A stretch of 64,000 nucleotides of DNA from Levilactobacillus tongjiangensis. Lineage in GTDB: Bacteria > Bacillota > Bacilli > Lactobacillales > Lactobacillaceae. The translations under genes were made by a program, and so were the position numbers. The notes below the pieces were generated by a model. The model did no database searches, was not told where the DNA came from, and was given only the letters and a program-made list of their open reading frames with translations. The stretch's first letter is position 1. Every line of letters begins with the position of its first letter. Shown here piece by piece: positions 1 to 7,446 of this stretch. The DNA lies in the NCBI RefSeq assembly GCF_003946345.1, contig NZ_RHNY01000001.1:62001-126000 (forward strand), written 5' to 3'.

Positions 1-524
1 CTATCGATACCTCAATGGGCTTCACGCCGCTCGCAGGGGCCATGATGGGGACCCGTTCCGGGGACATTGACGCTTCACTGGTCGCCTTCCTGGCGGAGAA
101 GCTCCACAAGACCATGCCAGAGATGATCGACGTCTTAAATAACAAGTCTGGTTTACTTGGTATTTCAGAACTCTCACCTGACCAACGGGATTTGGAGCAG
201 ACACAGGATGAACGGCCGAAGTCAAAGCTGGCCCTGCAGATGTTTGTTGACCGTGTTGTTCGCTACGTGGGGAGCTACATCGCTGAATTAGGTGGCTTAG
301 ATGCCATTGTCTTCACGGCGGGTTCTGGTGAAAATGGTGTTGAGATGCGCCAGGCGGTTGCTGACAAGCTGAGCTACTTTGGCATTGCTATCGATCCAGC
401 CAAGAACGATTTCCGTGGGGAAGAACACATTGTGAGTCCTGATGGCAGTCATATCAAGACGTTGGTGGTACCAACGAATGAAGAATTAATGATTGTCCGG
501 GACGTTGAACGTCTGACTAAATAG
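1..524 (+). CDS. ackA: Acetate kinase, C-terminal part (cut by the window edge)
   Basis: Acetate kinase interconverts acetyl phosphate + ADP and acetate + ATP in the cytosol, the ATP-yielding step after phosphoketolase cleavage. The reading frame is open to the window edge (codons from base 3), and the first visible residues, DTSMGFTPLAG then MGTRSGDID, are the conserved acetate kinase signature of the ASKHA fold. About 173 residues are visible of a family length near 400, so more than half lies outside. The C-terminus carries the expected TAGSGENG nucleotide-binding loop. An in-frame ATG at 15 is internal, not the start. A hairpin terminator follows about 30 bp after the stop. It is not adjacent to the phosphoketolase gene at 12658. 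Confidence 0.93.
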   Translation, partial: IDTSMGFTPLAGAMMGTRSGDIDASLVAFLAEKLHKTMPEMIDVLNNKSGLLGISELSPDQRDLEQTQDERPKSKLALQMFVDRVVRYVGSYIAELGGLDAIVFTAGSGENGVEMRQAVADKLSYFGIAIDPAKNDFRGEEHIVSPDGSHIKTLVVPTNEELMIVRDVERLTK

Positions 525-556
525 GGCACGGATTTAAGTGTGGATGATTGTTGCTA

Positions 557-602
557 GTTAAAAGTAGTCTGACCAAGTTAGCTTGGCGGGACTGCTTTTT
601 TC
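557..602 (+). terminator. Rho-independent terminator of ackA
   Basis: The stem aaaagtagtc / gactgctttt (one G-U pair) closes a loop of about 20 bases and ends in a T run, some 30 bp after the acetate kinase stop codon. Confidence 0.8.
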
Positions 603-835
603 GTTTAGCGAGCAACGGGACGACGGCGTACAAATCCCCAATAATACCGTACCATAACGGTGTTAAGGGTAACTTAAGTGGACCATTAACCCTTTCTTGA
701 ACACTATGTCATTTCGGTAAAGACCGTGACAAATTGTCATGAAATTTACGTTCGTTTAATCAAGCGGTAACGTGATAATCACGGGTTTGAGATATTGCGG
801 CAGTAAGCTATGGGTAATCGAAAGGGAGGAACACA
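603..835. other. Intergenic region upstream of the 3D-like secreted protein
   Basis: No gene is seen. A 13-bp perfect palindrome (tgacaaattgtca, 727-739) lies about 100 bp before the next start codon and could be a regulator site. The ribosome binding site gggagga is at 823-829. Confidence 0.4.
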
Positions 836-838
836 TTG

Positions 839-1330
839 ATGATTAAGAAAGTAATTATCACCACGTTAAGTACCGCCGCCGTTTTAGCCGCAGGTATCGG
901 CGCCTCCAGTGTGACCGCTAATGCCAGTACCCTTCGTTCGCAGGCACCACGGAGCGCACAACGTTATCACTACCAACCACAAACTTCAACCTATGGGGCG
1001 ACCGCCTCAGCTACGACGAATGACACCACGATGACCACTACTAGTGCCACGACTAGCCAGGCAAGCGGGGCCACCATTACAGTTGCCCAATTTGAAAGTC
1101 AGGGTGTCGTTTACCTCAACGGAAATAAGTGGACGTACTATTCCGGGAGCCTGACCGCTGACGGCACGAAGATCAGTGCCAACGGTCTGGATCCTAATGG
1201 TTACCGGGTCGTGGCCGCACCGGCCAATGTGGCCTTTGGGACGAAGATTATGACGCCGTTAGGGATGGGTGTCGTGCATGACCGCGGAACGGCCATCACT
1301 GGTAACCACTACGACGTTGTTATCCAGTAG
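839..1330 (+). CDS. Secreted protein with a C-terminal 3D (Asp-Asp-Asp)-like domain
   Basis: A 163-residue exported protein. Residues 1-30 form a signal peptide (two Lys, an Ala/Val-rich core, cleavage near TANAS). Residues 31-80 are a Ser/Thr/Ala-rich linker. Residues 85-163 include WTYYSGSLTADG and then FGTKIMTPLGMGVVHDRG...GNHYDVVI, which resembles the 3D domain of wall-active double-psi beta-barrel hydrolases. A wall-cleaving or wall-binding role is inferred. The ATG at 839 is chosen because gggagga lies 9 bases upstream; a TTG three bases earlier is possible. The protein stops soon after the 3D-like motif, and a long hairpin repeat begins 2 bp after the stop codon, so the original 3' end may have been altered. 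Confidence 0.7.
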   Translation: MIKKVIITTLSTAAVLAAGIGASSVTANASTLRSQAPRSAQRYHYQPQTSTYGATASATTNDTTMTTTSATTSQASGATITVAQFESQGVVYLNGNKWTYYSGSLTADGTKISANGLDPNGYRVVAAPANVAFGTKIMTPLGMGVVHDRGTAITGNHYDVVIQ

Positions 1331-1332
1331 TC

Positions 1333-1497
1333 GTCGCCTTACCGGTCACAGCAGATGGGCTGGAACGGTGCCGACACAATTTTAAGCCTCACCAAGCCCG
1401 TGAGTCTTAAAACTTGGTCTTATTCTAACTGCCAGAAAACCGCTAGCACTAAGAATAACGAGGCGCCTGAGCCCATCTACTGCGACCTCTCGGCTTT
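1333..1497 (+). repeat. Family A long-hairpin intergenic repeat, copy A1
   Basis: About 165 bp running from cgccttaccgg to gacctctcggct. The arms (gcagatgggct / agcccatctactgc) pair. The interior carries the shared motifs ctggaacggtg, aagcct...gagtctt, and aagaataacga(g/c)gcgcctgag. It is homologous to copies at 29678, 34133 and (inverted) 53370. It lies between the stop of the 3D-like gene and its terminator, so it is probably in the 3' untranslated region. Confidence 0.85.
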
Positions 1498-1573
1498 GAT
1501 TGCTGACCACAAATTAAAGTGAGTAGATTTTGTATGGTATGATAGCCCCTTGCTCGAATAGCAAATCATAAAT

Positions 1574-1618
1574 TAACCGCGTCATCTCCTGGTTCTAGCC
1601 GGGGATGACGCGGTTTTT
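1574..1618 (+). terminator. Rho-independent terminator
   Basis: A strong stem, aaccgcgtcatc / gatgacgcggtt, with a T run at 1613-1617. It is placed to end transcription from the 839 gene after repeat A1. Confidence 0.85.
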
Positions 1619-1810
1619 AGGTGCTTTTTAGAAGGCTGGGGGAGCCAACATAAAATAGCATACTGGAAGCTTGAAAAAATTGCGAGGATTATCACGCCAT
1701 ACTAATTGGACCATCACTGGTCTGAGGTGGTAATCGGGTAGTTGTTGAAATGGTTTAAAATGTGTGACTAGTTCAGTAATCTCGATGATAGATTCGCGGG
1801 CTAATTGTTA

Positions 1811-1918
1811 CTAGCCAAATAATACTGAAATGAGGCACGGAATCAAAAAATAGAGCAGAAATGCGGAAATAATGATGCTTGTGCAACCACAACCGTCCGT
1901 GTCGTACTTTTCACACAT
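1811..1918 (-). CDS. 35-residue Cys-rich small membrane protein
   Basis: A short gene with a very good ribosome binding site (gggaggt, 7 bases before the ATG on the minus strand). It begins MCEKYDTDGCGCTS (three Cys in the first 12 residues) and continues as a single hydrophobic helix (IIISAFLLYFLIPCLISVLFG) to the stop. There is no signal-cleavage motif. The Cys-x-Cys head suggests metal or thiol chemistry, but this is only inference. No family is recognised. It lies in an otherwise empty 730-bp gap. Confidence 0.6.
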   Translation of the reverse strand: MCEKYDTDGCGCTSIIISAFLLYFLIPCLISVLFG

Positions 1919-2064
1919 GTCTTTTACCTCCCAACATCAGGCTTTTTCAAAAATTAGCGGGGGGAGCGTTACGAAAGTTATGCGGCCGAGCTATTTTACC
2001 TGAGGTTATTCCTAAGAGTGAATGCATTGTACACATGTTAGTTGCAAACAACTTTTAAGACAGC

Positions 2065-2805
2065 TTACTGCTGTGGTGCTAAGTAAATGGCTACGTCACC
2101 AAAGTTGACGCCCTCCCCAAATTCTCGGTCGGTTTGGGTGGCGACCCCAATGTGCCAGTTCTTAAACGTGGCCAACTTGGCGGCAGAGTAGCCAGCAGTA
2201 ATTAAGGCCTCACGGTAACTCTGGATAGTTGGGTGTGCCACTTGGTTGTAGAGGCGAATGTAGATTTGTCCTGCTGGTACTCTGGGAGAGCGTTCCCCGT
2301 CGGAGGGGTTGATGGCGGCACTGGCCTGGCTTCTCAGAGCGTCGTCGTTCACGGTTCCAGGGAAAAGACTCCGGACAGCATTGTCGAATCGTTGTCCCTG
2401 TTCCTGGCCAGGATCGACGGACGGCTTATTGGTGGGGTTCGGTTTAACGGTGGCACCACCAGGGATTAAATATCCGCGCCAGATCCAGCCGCCGTGGCGC
2501 CCATCAAAACTGTTCACGTGGTAGTAAATAGCGGCTTTGTGGGTGCGTTTGTCATAAAGTTTTTCATGAGCGTTTGTGAGCCACGTGATGTCCTCCGTAT
2601 TGCGGCCATAACGGACGCCTAAATGCTTAGAGTAGCGGGAGCCGCGGTGAGTATGGTAGAGGTGTTGGTGCATAGAATGGCGCCAAACCAAGCGGACTGA
2701 GTTGGCGCGAGCGGCAGAGTATTCTGATGCCTGAACACTAGTAGGGACCAGAAATGTGGTGGTTAGGGTGGTACCGATGAGCAATAAGATGGCTGATGGT
2801 TTCAT
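2065..2805 (-). CDS. Secreted SH3-like surface protein (paralog of 33021-33839)
   Basis: A 246-residue exported protein: signal peptide residues 1-26 (cleavage near VQAS). An N-terminal module at about 27-115 contains RLVWRHSMHQH, SKHLGVRYG, LTNAHEKLYDK and IYYHV...GWIWRGYL. Such W/Y-rich modules ending in WIWRGY are typical of lactobacillus SH3-like wall-binding proteins. Residues 115-155 are a Pro/Asn linker, and 155-246 form a C-terminal module (LFPGTVNDD, KNWHIGVATQ, GEGVNFGDVAIYL). The same architecture occurs in the 33021 gene. No LPxTG motif or extra membrane segment is seen. The start is supported by aaaggagg 8 bases upstream. The function is unknown; extracellular wall attachment is likely. 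Confidence 0.7.
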   Translation of the reverse strand: MKPSAILLLIGTTLTTTFLVPTSVQASEYSAARANSVRLVWRHSMHQHLYHTHRGSRYSKHLGVRYGRNTEDITWLTNAHEKLYDKRTHKAAIYYHVNSFDGRHGGWIWRGYLIPGGATVKPNPTNKPSVDPGQEQGQRFDNAVRSLFPGTVNDDALRSQASAAINPSDGERSPRVPAGQIYIRLYNQVAHPTIQSYREALITAGYSAAKLATFKNWHIGVATQTDREFGEGVNFGDVAIYLAPQQ

Positions 2806-3060
2806 GAAGGAACCTCCTTTTGCTCTTGATATTACGACTAATTCGCCAGATTACTAGGTTAAATTCGGTCGGATAGTCTCAATATAAATACTGATATAAC
2901 AGTATTTTTAAGGGGCTGTAGTTAGAAAATTAAGCGGGCGGAAGAAGTCTGGAGAGTCATATTAAATTGGTAAATATTCTGTGTGTAAAGGTATATTCGG
3001 GGCAATAAATATTTCTATTATTTAATTCATCAACGATTCCATGGATTTAGAATTAAATAA

Positions 3061-3103
3061 AAAGTGGTGGTATTGCCAGTTTGAAGGCAATGCCACCACT
3101 TTC
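3061..3103 (-). terminator. Terminator downstream of the ABC exporter operon
   Basis: The near-perfect stem aaagtggtgg-attgcc / ggcaat-ccaccacttt has an A run on its left side, giving a U run for minus-strand transcripts. Repeat B1 lies between the permease stop (3348) and this terminator. Confidence 0.8.
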
Positions 3104-3160
3104 ATTTATGATTCACGAATAGGTTAAATTCACTAAAAATTTCACATGGATTACAGTGTA

Positions 3161-3343
3161 GCCGCAGGTAGTCAGGGGACGGGACCGCAGTGTCGGCGGT
3201 GTTGGTCGGGGTATTTTCCCGGCCTACAGCGCGGGTCGAGCTTGGAGATACGGGCTTTCGTAGCTTCAAGTCGAGGTGGAACCCCGGGTTGGGGGGTGGA
3301 ACCGACCCCACAGCGGGTCCCGTCCCCTGACTGCCGTAGGCGG
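3161..3343 (+). repeat. Family B long-hairpin intergenic repeat, copy B1
   Basis: A GC-rich 183-bp unit whose ends pair perfectly over 15 bp (3171-3185, gtcaggggacgggac, with 3317-3331). The core has gtcgagcttggaga...tagcttcaagtcgag and a gtgtaggcc-like inner stem. It begins with the shared tagccg(c/g)aggt and ends with gccgtaggcgg. It ends 5 bp from the permease stop codon. Confidence 0.85.
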
Positions 3344-3347
3344 ACAA

Positions 3348-4970
3348 TTAACTCATGTGTAAATCACGTCGCCGGTAGCCCATCCAACCGATTAAAATCA
3401 GCACCAGAGCCAAGCTAACCATCCAGCTAAAGGTGGTCCAGTTAACGTCGTGAATTGGGACCCGCGGCATCCAGCCGGCCGGTGTCAGGTTTTTGACCCA
3501 GCCAGGAAGTTTCAAGAGACTGCCCATATAGACGCTCACGAAACCCAGAGCCAGGTACGCCCAACTCAGTGACTTCAGTCGTGGCCAGCAACCAACGAGT
3601 AACACACTCAACGCGAGAAATACCCAGATTTCAGGGAGTTGGGCAGCCGCGGCTTGCCAAAACTCTGACGCACTAATACCATCCTTAACGTGTGTCAGGC
3701 TGGCGTCACCCATGACGACAATGCCCGCTAGACCGCCAATGTAGGCCAGCGTGCTGGTAACAAAGGCGGTGCCCACGTAACTGAATAGCAGGCGAGTGCG
3801 GCTCAATGGCCGTGCATAGAGGGCTTCTAGCCAACCACGTGTCTCATCGGTGTGCAGCTTTAAAATTAACTGCATTCCGGGAATAACGGCAACGGCGGCC
3901 ATCACAACAGCCAGCAAGGCGGTAAAGCTCACTAGGATGCTGTGGTTGGCCTCGTGGACCATGGTGGCACCGAAGACCTGTTGCATAGTCGGATTGGTCT
4001 TCAGAATGTCGCCAATGGTGTTGAAGACCGTCCCATAGGCGGCACCAAAGATAATAATACCGACTAGCCACCCAATCAGCACGTTACGTTGCCGTCGCCA
4101 AATCAGGGAAATGGGACCGCGTAAGAAAACGGAGGCTTGCTTGCGGCCAGGACGGGTCGTGATGGCGCCAACACCCAGGTCCCGGTGACTATTGGCCCAG
4201 AAGGCAATGGCTAAGAGGATGAGGGCTAAGCCCAAACTCAACCAGACAGGGAGCCAGGTAGGGTTATTGTAAGGTGCTAATTTTTCTACCCAACCCAGTG
4301 GTGACCACCATGTCAGCTTAGGGTGCTGAACGTCGGTGACCATTTGAGCCAGGTAGCTCAGGCCGAACAACGTGTAAGCGAGGCCGGTGGCACTTGAAGA
4401 ATGGTCGGCGACTTGGGCAGTTAGGAGTCCCAGCATGCCGAACAACAGACCCGCGGCTGCCAATCCGATACCAATCAGCCAATTACCTTGGATAGTGGCG
4501 CCGGGCATGTTTGCGGCGGTCAGTCCGGCACCGTAAAGGAGTCCCAGTAAACCGTTGACTAAGACAAGCTCAATCGCTGCGGCTGAAAGTGGGGCTAACG
4601 TTCCCACGGCGTGTGCCCGCACGAGCTCAGTAATACCTAAATCTTCTTCAGCCCGCGTTGCGTGTACACTCAGGGCCAGGTTCATGACAACCTGAATCAA
4701 GCCCATGAACAGAAGCATTTCATTGGCAAAGATTTCGGCCGTGGTGACTTTGCCGCTAAAGGAAAAGGCGCCAAACATGGCAACGATACCGGGGCTGGCC
4801 AGGGTCCCTTTGATAGCGTTGATTTCCGTGGGTGTGCCGTAAATGCCTTCAAATTTCCAGGCAACGCTGGCCATTAGAGCGGCCAGAATAAGAATCCACA
4901 TGAGAATGCGAAACCGGTCCCGGCGTAAGTTTAACCGAACCAGTTGGCCAGTACGTCCATAACGAGACAT
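3348..4970 (-). CDS. ABC-2 type exporter permease (polyketide/multidrug exporter family)
   Basis: A 540-residue integral membrane protein with about twelve hydrophobic segments in two similar halves. This is the layout of fused ABC-2 permeases annotated as exporters of polyketide antibiotics. It pairs with the ATPase encoded 5 bp upstream. I place the start at ATG 4970 (MSRYGRTGQLVRLN), where aaaggagtg precedes it; upstream in-frame ATGs lie inside the ATPase gene. It probably exports a hydrophobic toxin or drug, substrate unknown. It is transcribed after the ATPase and is likely controlled by the divergent TetR protein. Confidence 0.85.
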   Translation of the reverse strand: MSRYGRTGQLVRLNLRRDRFRILMWILILAALMASVAWKFEGIYGTPTEINAIKGTLASPGIVAMFGAFSFSGKVTTAEIFANEMLLFMGLIQVVMNLALSVHATRAEEDLGITELVRAHAVGTLAPLSAAAIELVLVNGLLGLLYGAGLTAANMPGATIQGNWLIGIGLAAAGLLFGMLGLLTAQVADHSSSATGLAYTLFGLSYLAQMVTDVQHPKLTWWSPLGWVEKLAPYNNPTWLPVWLSLGLALILLAIAFWANSHRDLGVGAITTRPGRKQASVFLRGPISLIWRRQRNVLIGWLVGIIIFGAAYGTVFNTIGDILKTNPTMQQVFGATMVHEANHSILVSFTALLAVVMAAVAVIPGMQLILKLHTDETRGWLEALYARPLSRTRLLFSYVGTAFVTSTLAYIGGLAGIVVMGDASLTHVKDGISASEFWQAAAAQLPEIWVFLALSVLLVGCWPRLKSLSWAYLALGFVSVYMGSLLKLPGWVKNLTPAGWMPRVPIHDVNWTTFSWMVSLALVLILIGWMGYRRRDLHMS

Positions 4971-4975
4971 CTTGG

Positions 4976-5872
4976 TCACTCCTTTCCCGTGTAGTAGTGC
5001 ATGAAGAGGTCTTCCAGCGTGGGTGGTGTGCTTTGCAGAGCCACGATGTCGTGTTGCGCTAGCGTGGCCATAACGGCTTTCAGTTGGGCATCTTCCACCG
5101 CAAATTGCCATTCTTGAGGTTGGTGGCCGGCAGTCACACCGTGGACGCCGGCTAACGTAGTGACGTCAAAGTCATCGCCCAACGTCACGGTGATCATGGT
5201 TCGCGTCAGGTGGCGCATCTCGGCTAAACTTCCGGTCTCGATAATCTGGCCTTCACGGATGATGCCGATCCGGTCACACATGCGTTCAACCTCTGAGAGA
5301 ATGTGGCTGGATAAGAGAACCGCTTTGCCGCGGGCCTTTAAGTCCAGAACAGCTTCTTGGAAGATGCGTTCGTTCAGCGGATCGAGTCCGGACGTTGGTT
5401 CGTCAAAGATGTAGAAATCTGCGTCCTGGGAAAAGGCCGCAATGAGTGCCACTTTTTGGCGATTGCCCTTTGAATAAGTCCGGGCCTTTTTGGTGGGATC
5501 GAGACCGAAGCGTTTAATGAGTTCATCGGTTTTTTCGGTGTGGTCCGTCCCGTTCATCTTGAGCAGGAGGTCGATGATTTCGCCACCAGTCAGATTCGGC
5601 CACAGGTAAACGTCGCCGGGAACGTAGGCCAGTCGCTGATGAATCTTGACGCTGTCGTGCCAAACGTTTTGACCGAAGATACTAGCACTTCCGCCGCTGG
5701 CCCGGATGATGCCCAAGAGAACGCGAATCGTGGTGGATTTACCCGCACCATTAGGGCCAATGAAGCCGAAGACCTCGCCAGGGTGGACGTCAAATGTGAT
5801 ATCTTTTAGGGCCTGAAAATGCCCGAATTTTTTTTGTAGATGGGTGATTTGAAGTACAGGATTAGTTGTCAT
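4976..5872 (-). CDS. ABC exporter ATP-binding protein
   Basis: A 298-residue cytosolic ATPase that powers the 540-residue permease. Walker A is GPNGAGKST (residues about 41-49), the signature is a variant, YSKGNRQKVAL (LSGGQ replaced by YSKGN), Walker B is FYIFDEPTSGLDP, and the switch His lies in LLSSHILSEVE. The C-terminal 70 residues form the extension usual in DrrA/CcmA-type exporters. The start at 5872 (MTTNPVLQITHL) is chosen from the gaggaggggatt ribosome site. The gene is divergent from tetR with a shared control region. Confidence 0.9.
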   Translation of the reverse strand: MTTNPVLQITHLQKKFGHFQALKDITFDVHPGEVFGFIGPNGAGKSTTIRVLLGIIRASGGSASIFGQNVWHDSVKIHQRLAYVPGDVYLWPNLTGGEIIDLLLKMNGTDHTEKTDELIKRFGLDPTKKARTYSKGNRQKVALIAAFSQDADFYIFDEPTSGLDPLNERIFQEAVLDLKARGKAVLLSSHILSEVERMCDRIGIIREGQIIETGSLAEMRHLTRTMITVTLGDDFDVTTLAGVHGVTAGHQPQEWQFAVEDAQLKAVMATLAQHDIVALQSTPPTLEDLFMHYYTGKE

Positions 5873-5944
5873 AAAAAATCCCCTCCTCGCAGTTTTTAAA
5901 TCGCTATCATCGTAATCCCGGGGATACCTAAAGTCAATGAAAAA

Positions 5945-5971
5945 GTGAACTATTTTAACAAAATAGTTCAC
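5945..5971. promoter_or_regulatory. Palindromic operator between the ABC exporter and tetR
   Basis: A perfect 12+3+12 palindrome (gtgaactatttt - aac - aaaatagttcac) lies between the divergent exporter and TetR genes. This is the usual size and place for a TetR-family operator, so autoregulation and repression of the exporter are inferred. A likely tetR -10 box (tatgat, 6000-6005, with ttaaaa 17 bases upstream) lies just to the right. Confidence 0.75.
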
Positions 5972-6045
5972 TAAAATTAAAAACGCTGGTGGAATGCGTT
6001 ATGATAAAATGAACGAAGAGAGTTTAGCGAAGGTGGCGACGGAAT

Positions 6046-6681
6046 ATGGCGACAAATCAGGAACGAAAGCAACGTCAACGTCAGAGTATTCTGGCCGCGG
6101 GGATGAAACTATTTATGCGCGATGGCTATAAACCAACTCACATCAAGGCGGTAGCAGCCGAAGCGGGCGTTTCTCAAGTCACGTTGTACAAGTACTTTGA
6201 TAGTAAACTAGAACTCGGACATCAGGTCGTTATTGACTTGATCAATCAGGGGTATGCGAGCTTTCGGGAAACGGTCGACAATCAGCAGATGTCCTTTACC
6301 GAAGTCGTTAAGTGGATGATGACGACCAAGGTCGCGATGAGTGATGGTCTGAACCCGGATTTTTACAGCTTTGTGATTGATGAAATGCAGGGGAATTTAG
6401 GCAGTCACGCGGTTAAGGACGCCTACGAGGCCGGCAAAAAGGAATTTTGGGATGCCATGGTTGCCCGTGGTCGCGCCGCTGGGAGCATTAACCCGCAGAT
6501 TTCCAATGAAGCCTTAATGCTATTTCTAGATATGTATGTCGATTTCTTTAGTCGCGCTAAAGTAGGACCGGACGAGTATCAACACTTGGTTGATCAGTTG
6601 ATGCATCTCTTTTTCTATGGACTCGTTGGGGGTCCTGTACCACCCAAACCAGACCAGTCATCCAAGGAGGATCAAGCATGA
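6046..6681 (+). CDS. TetR/AcrR family transcriptional regulator
   Basis: A 211-residue regulator. Residues 8-55 form the TetR helix-turn-helix (QSILAAGMKLFMRDGY...IKAVAAEAGVSQVTLYKYFDSK). The rest is a helical ligand-binding domain with no recognisable specificity. The gene is divergent from the ABC exporter, with a perfect palindrome between them, so it probably represses the exporter and itself until a toxic ligand is bound. The stop overlaps the start of the HD-domain gene (ATGA), so the two are co-transcribed. Confidence 0.88.
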   Translation: MATNQERKQRQRQSILAAGMKLFMRDGYKPTHIKAVAAEAGVSQVTLYKYFDSKLELGHQVVIDLINQGYASFRETVDNQQMSFTEVVKWMMTTKVAMSDGLNPDFYSFVIDEMQGNLGSHAVKDAYEAGKKEFWDAMVARGRAAGSINPQISNEALMLFLDMYVDFFSRAKVGPDEYQHLVDQLMHLFFYGLVGGPVPPKPDQSSKEDQA

Positions 6682-7337
6682 CAGCAGCAACAGTATTAGC
6701 AGCAGTTCGTGAATTTTCAAAATCTAAAATGGGGGACGACGAGACGGGCCACGGGTTCGATCACATTCAACGCGTGGTGGGATTAGCCGACCGGTTAATT
6801 CAGTCGTATCCTGAGGCTGACCGCGTGGAAACGGTGACCGCCGCTTACCTCCACGATGTCATTGACGAAAAATTGGTGACGGATACCGCAGCAGCGAGTG
6901 CTGAAGTGACGCAATTTTTAACGGCACAAGGGTTTTCCACCACGCAAATCACCACGATTTTTCTGATTATGGATAACATGTCCTATCATAAAACCTTGGA
7001 TGGGACCGCTAAGCCATTGCCCTTGGAAGGCCAAATCGTGCAAGATGCTGATCGTTTAGATGCAATTGGAGCCATCGGTATTTCGCGAGCCATCTACTTT
7101 GGTGGTCACTTTGGTGAAAAGATTTACGACCCAGCGGTGAAGCCTAGAACGGCCATGACTCACGCCGAATATCGCAATTTAGATAACGAAACCATCATCA
7201 ATCATTTTTATGAAAAGCTCCTCACATTGAAGGATTTGATGAATACGGCGGCGGCAAAGCAGTTAGCTGAGCACCGCCAGCAAGTTATGTTAGATTTTCT
7301 AGCTGAATACAAAGCAGAATGGAATGCGGAAGCTTAG
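6678..7337 (+). CDS. HD-domain phosphohydrolase (YpgQ/YedJ-like)
   Basis: A 219-residue cytosolic protein with the metal-binding HD signature: His25/His29 (HGFDH), His59-Asp60 (LHDVIDE) and a later Asp in QDADRLDAIGAIG. Proteins of this kind include small nucleotide pyrophosphatases and phosphohydrolases, but the substrate cannot be told from sequence. It is translationally coupled to tetR by a 4-base overlap. A wrapping C-terminal helix (EHRQQVMLDFLAEYKAEW) is typical of the subfamily. Confidence 0.85.
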   Translation: MTAATVLAAVREFSKSKMGDDETGHGFDHIQRVVGLADRLIQSYPEADRVETVTAAYLHDVIDEKLVTDTAAASAEVTQFLTAQGFSTTQITTIFLIMDNMSYHKTLDGTAKPLPLEGQIVQDADRLDAIGAIGISRAIYFGGHFGEKIYDPAVKPRTAMTHAEYRNLDNETIINHFYEKLLTLKDLMNTAAAKQLAEHRQQVMLDFLAEYKAEWNAEA

Positions 7338-7446
7338 GCGACCGTGTTTTTTATTTTGAAACTGGATTAAATGAAATTAACCCATGCATTTTGGTAAAAA
7401 TGTGCGTATGATTGGTAGTAATGCTAATTTGAGAGAAGAGATTAAA

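Noticed and set aside
3146-3418. Open frames running through repeat B1 (both strands)
   Set aside because: The unit is a hairpin repeat found elsewhere without these frames; high GC makes long open frames by chance.
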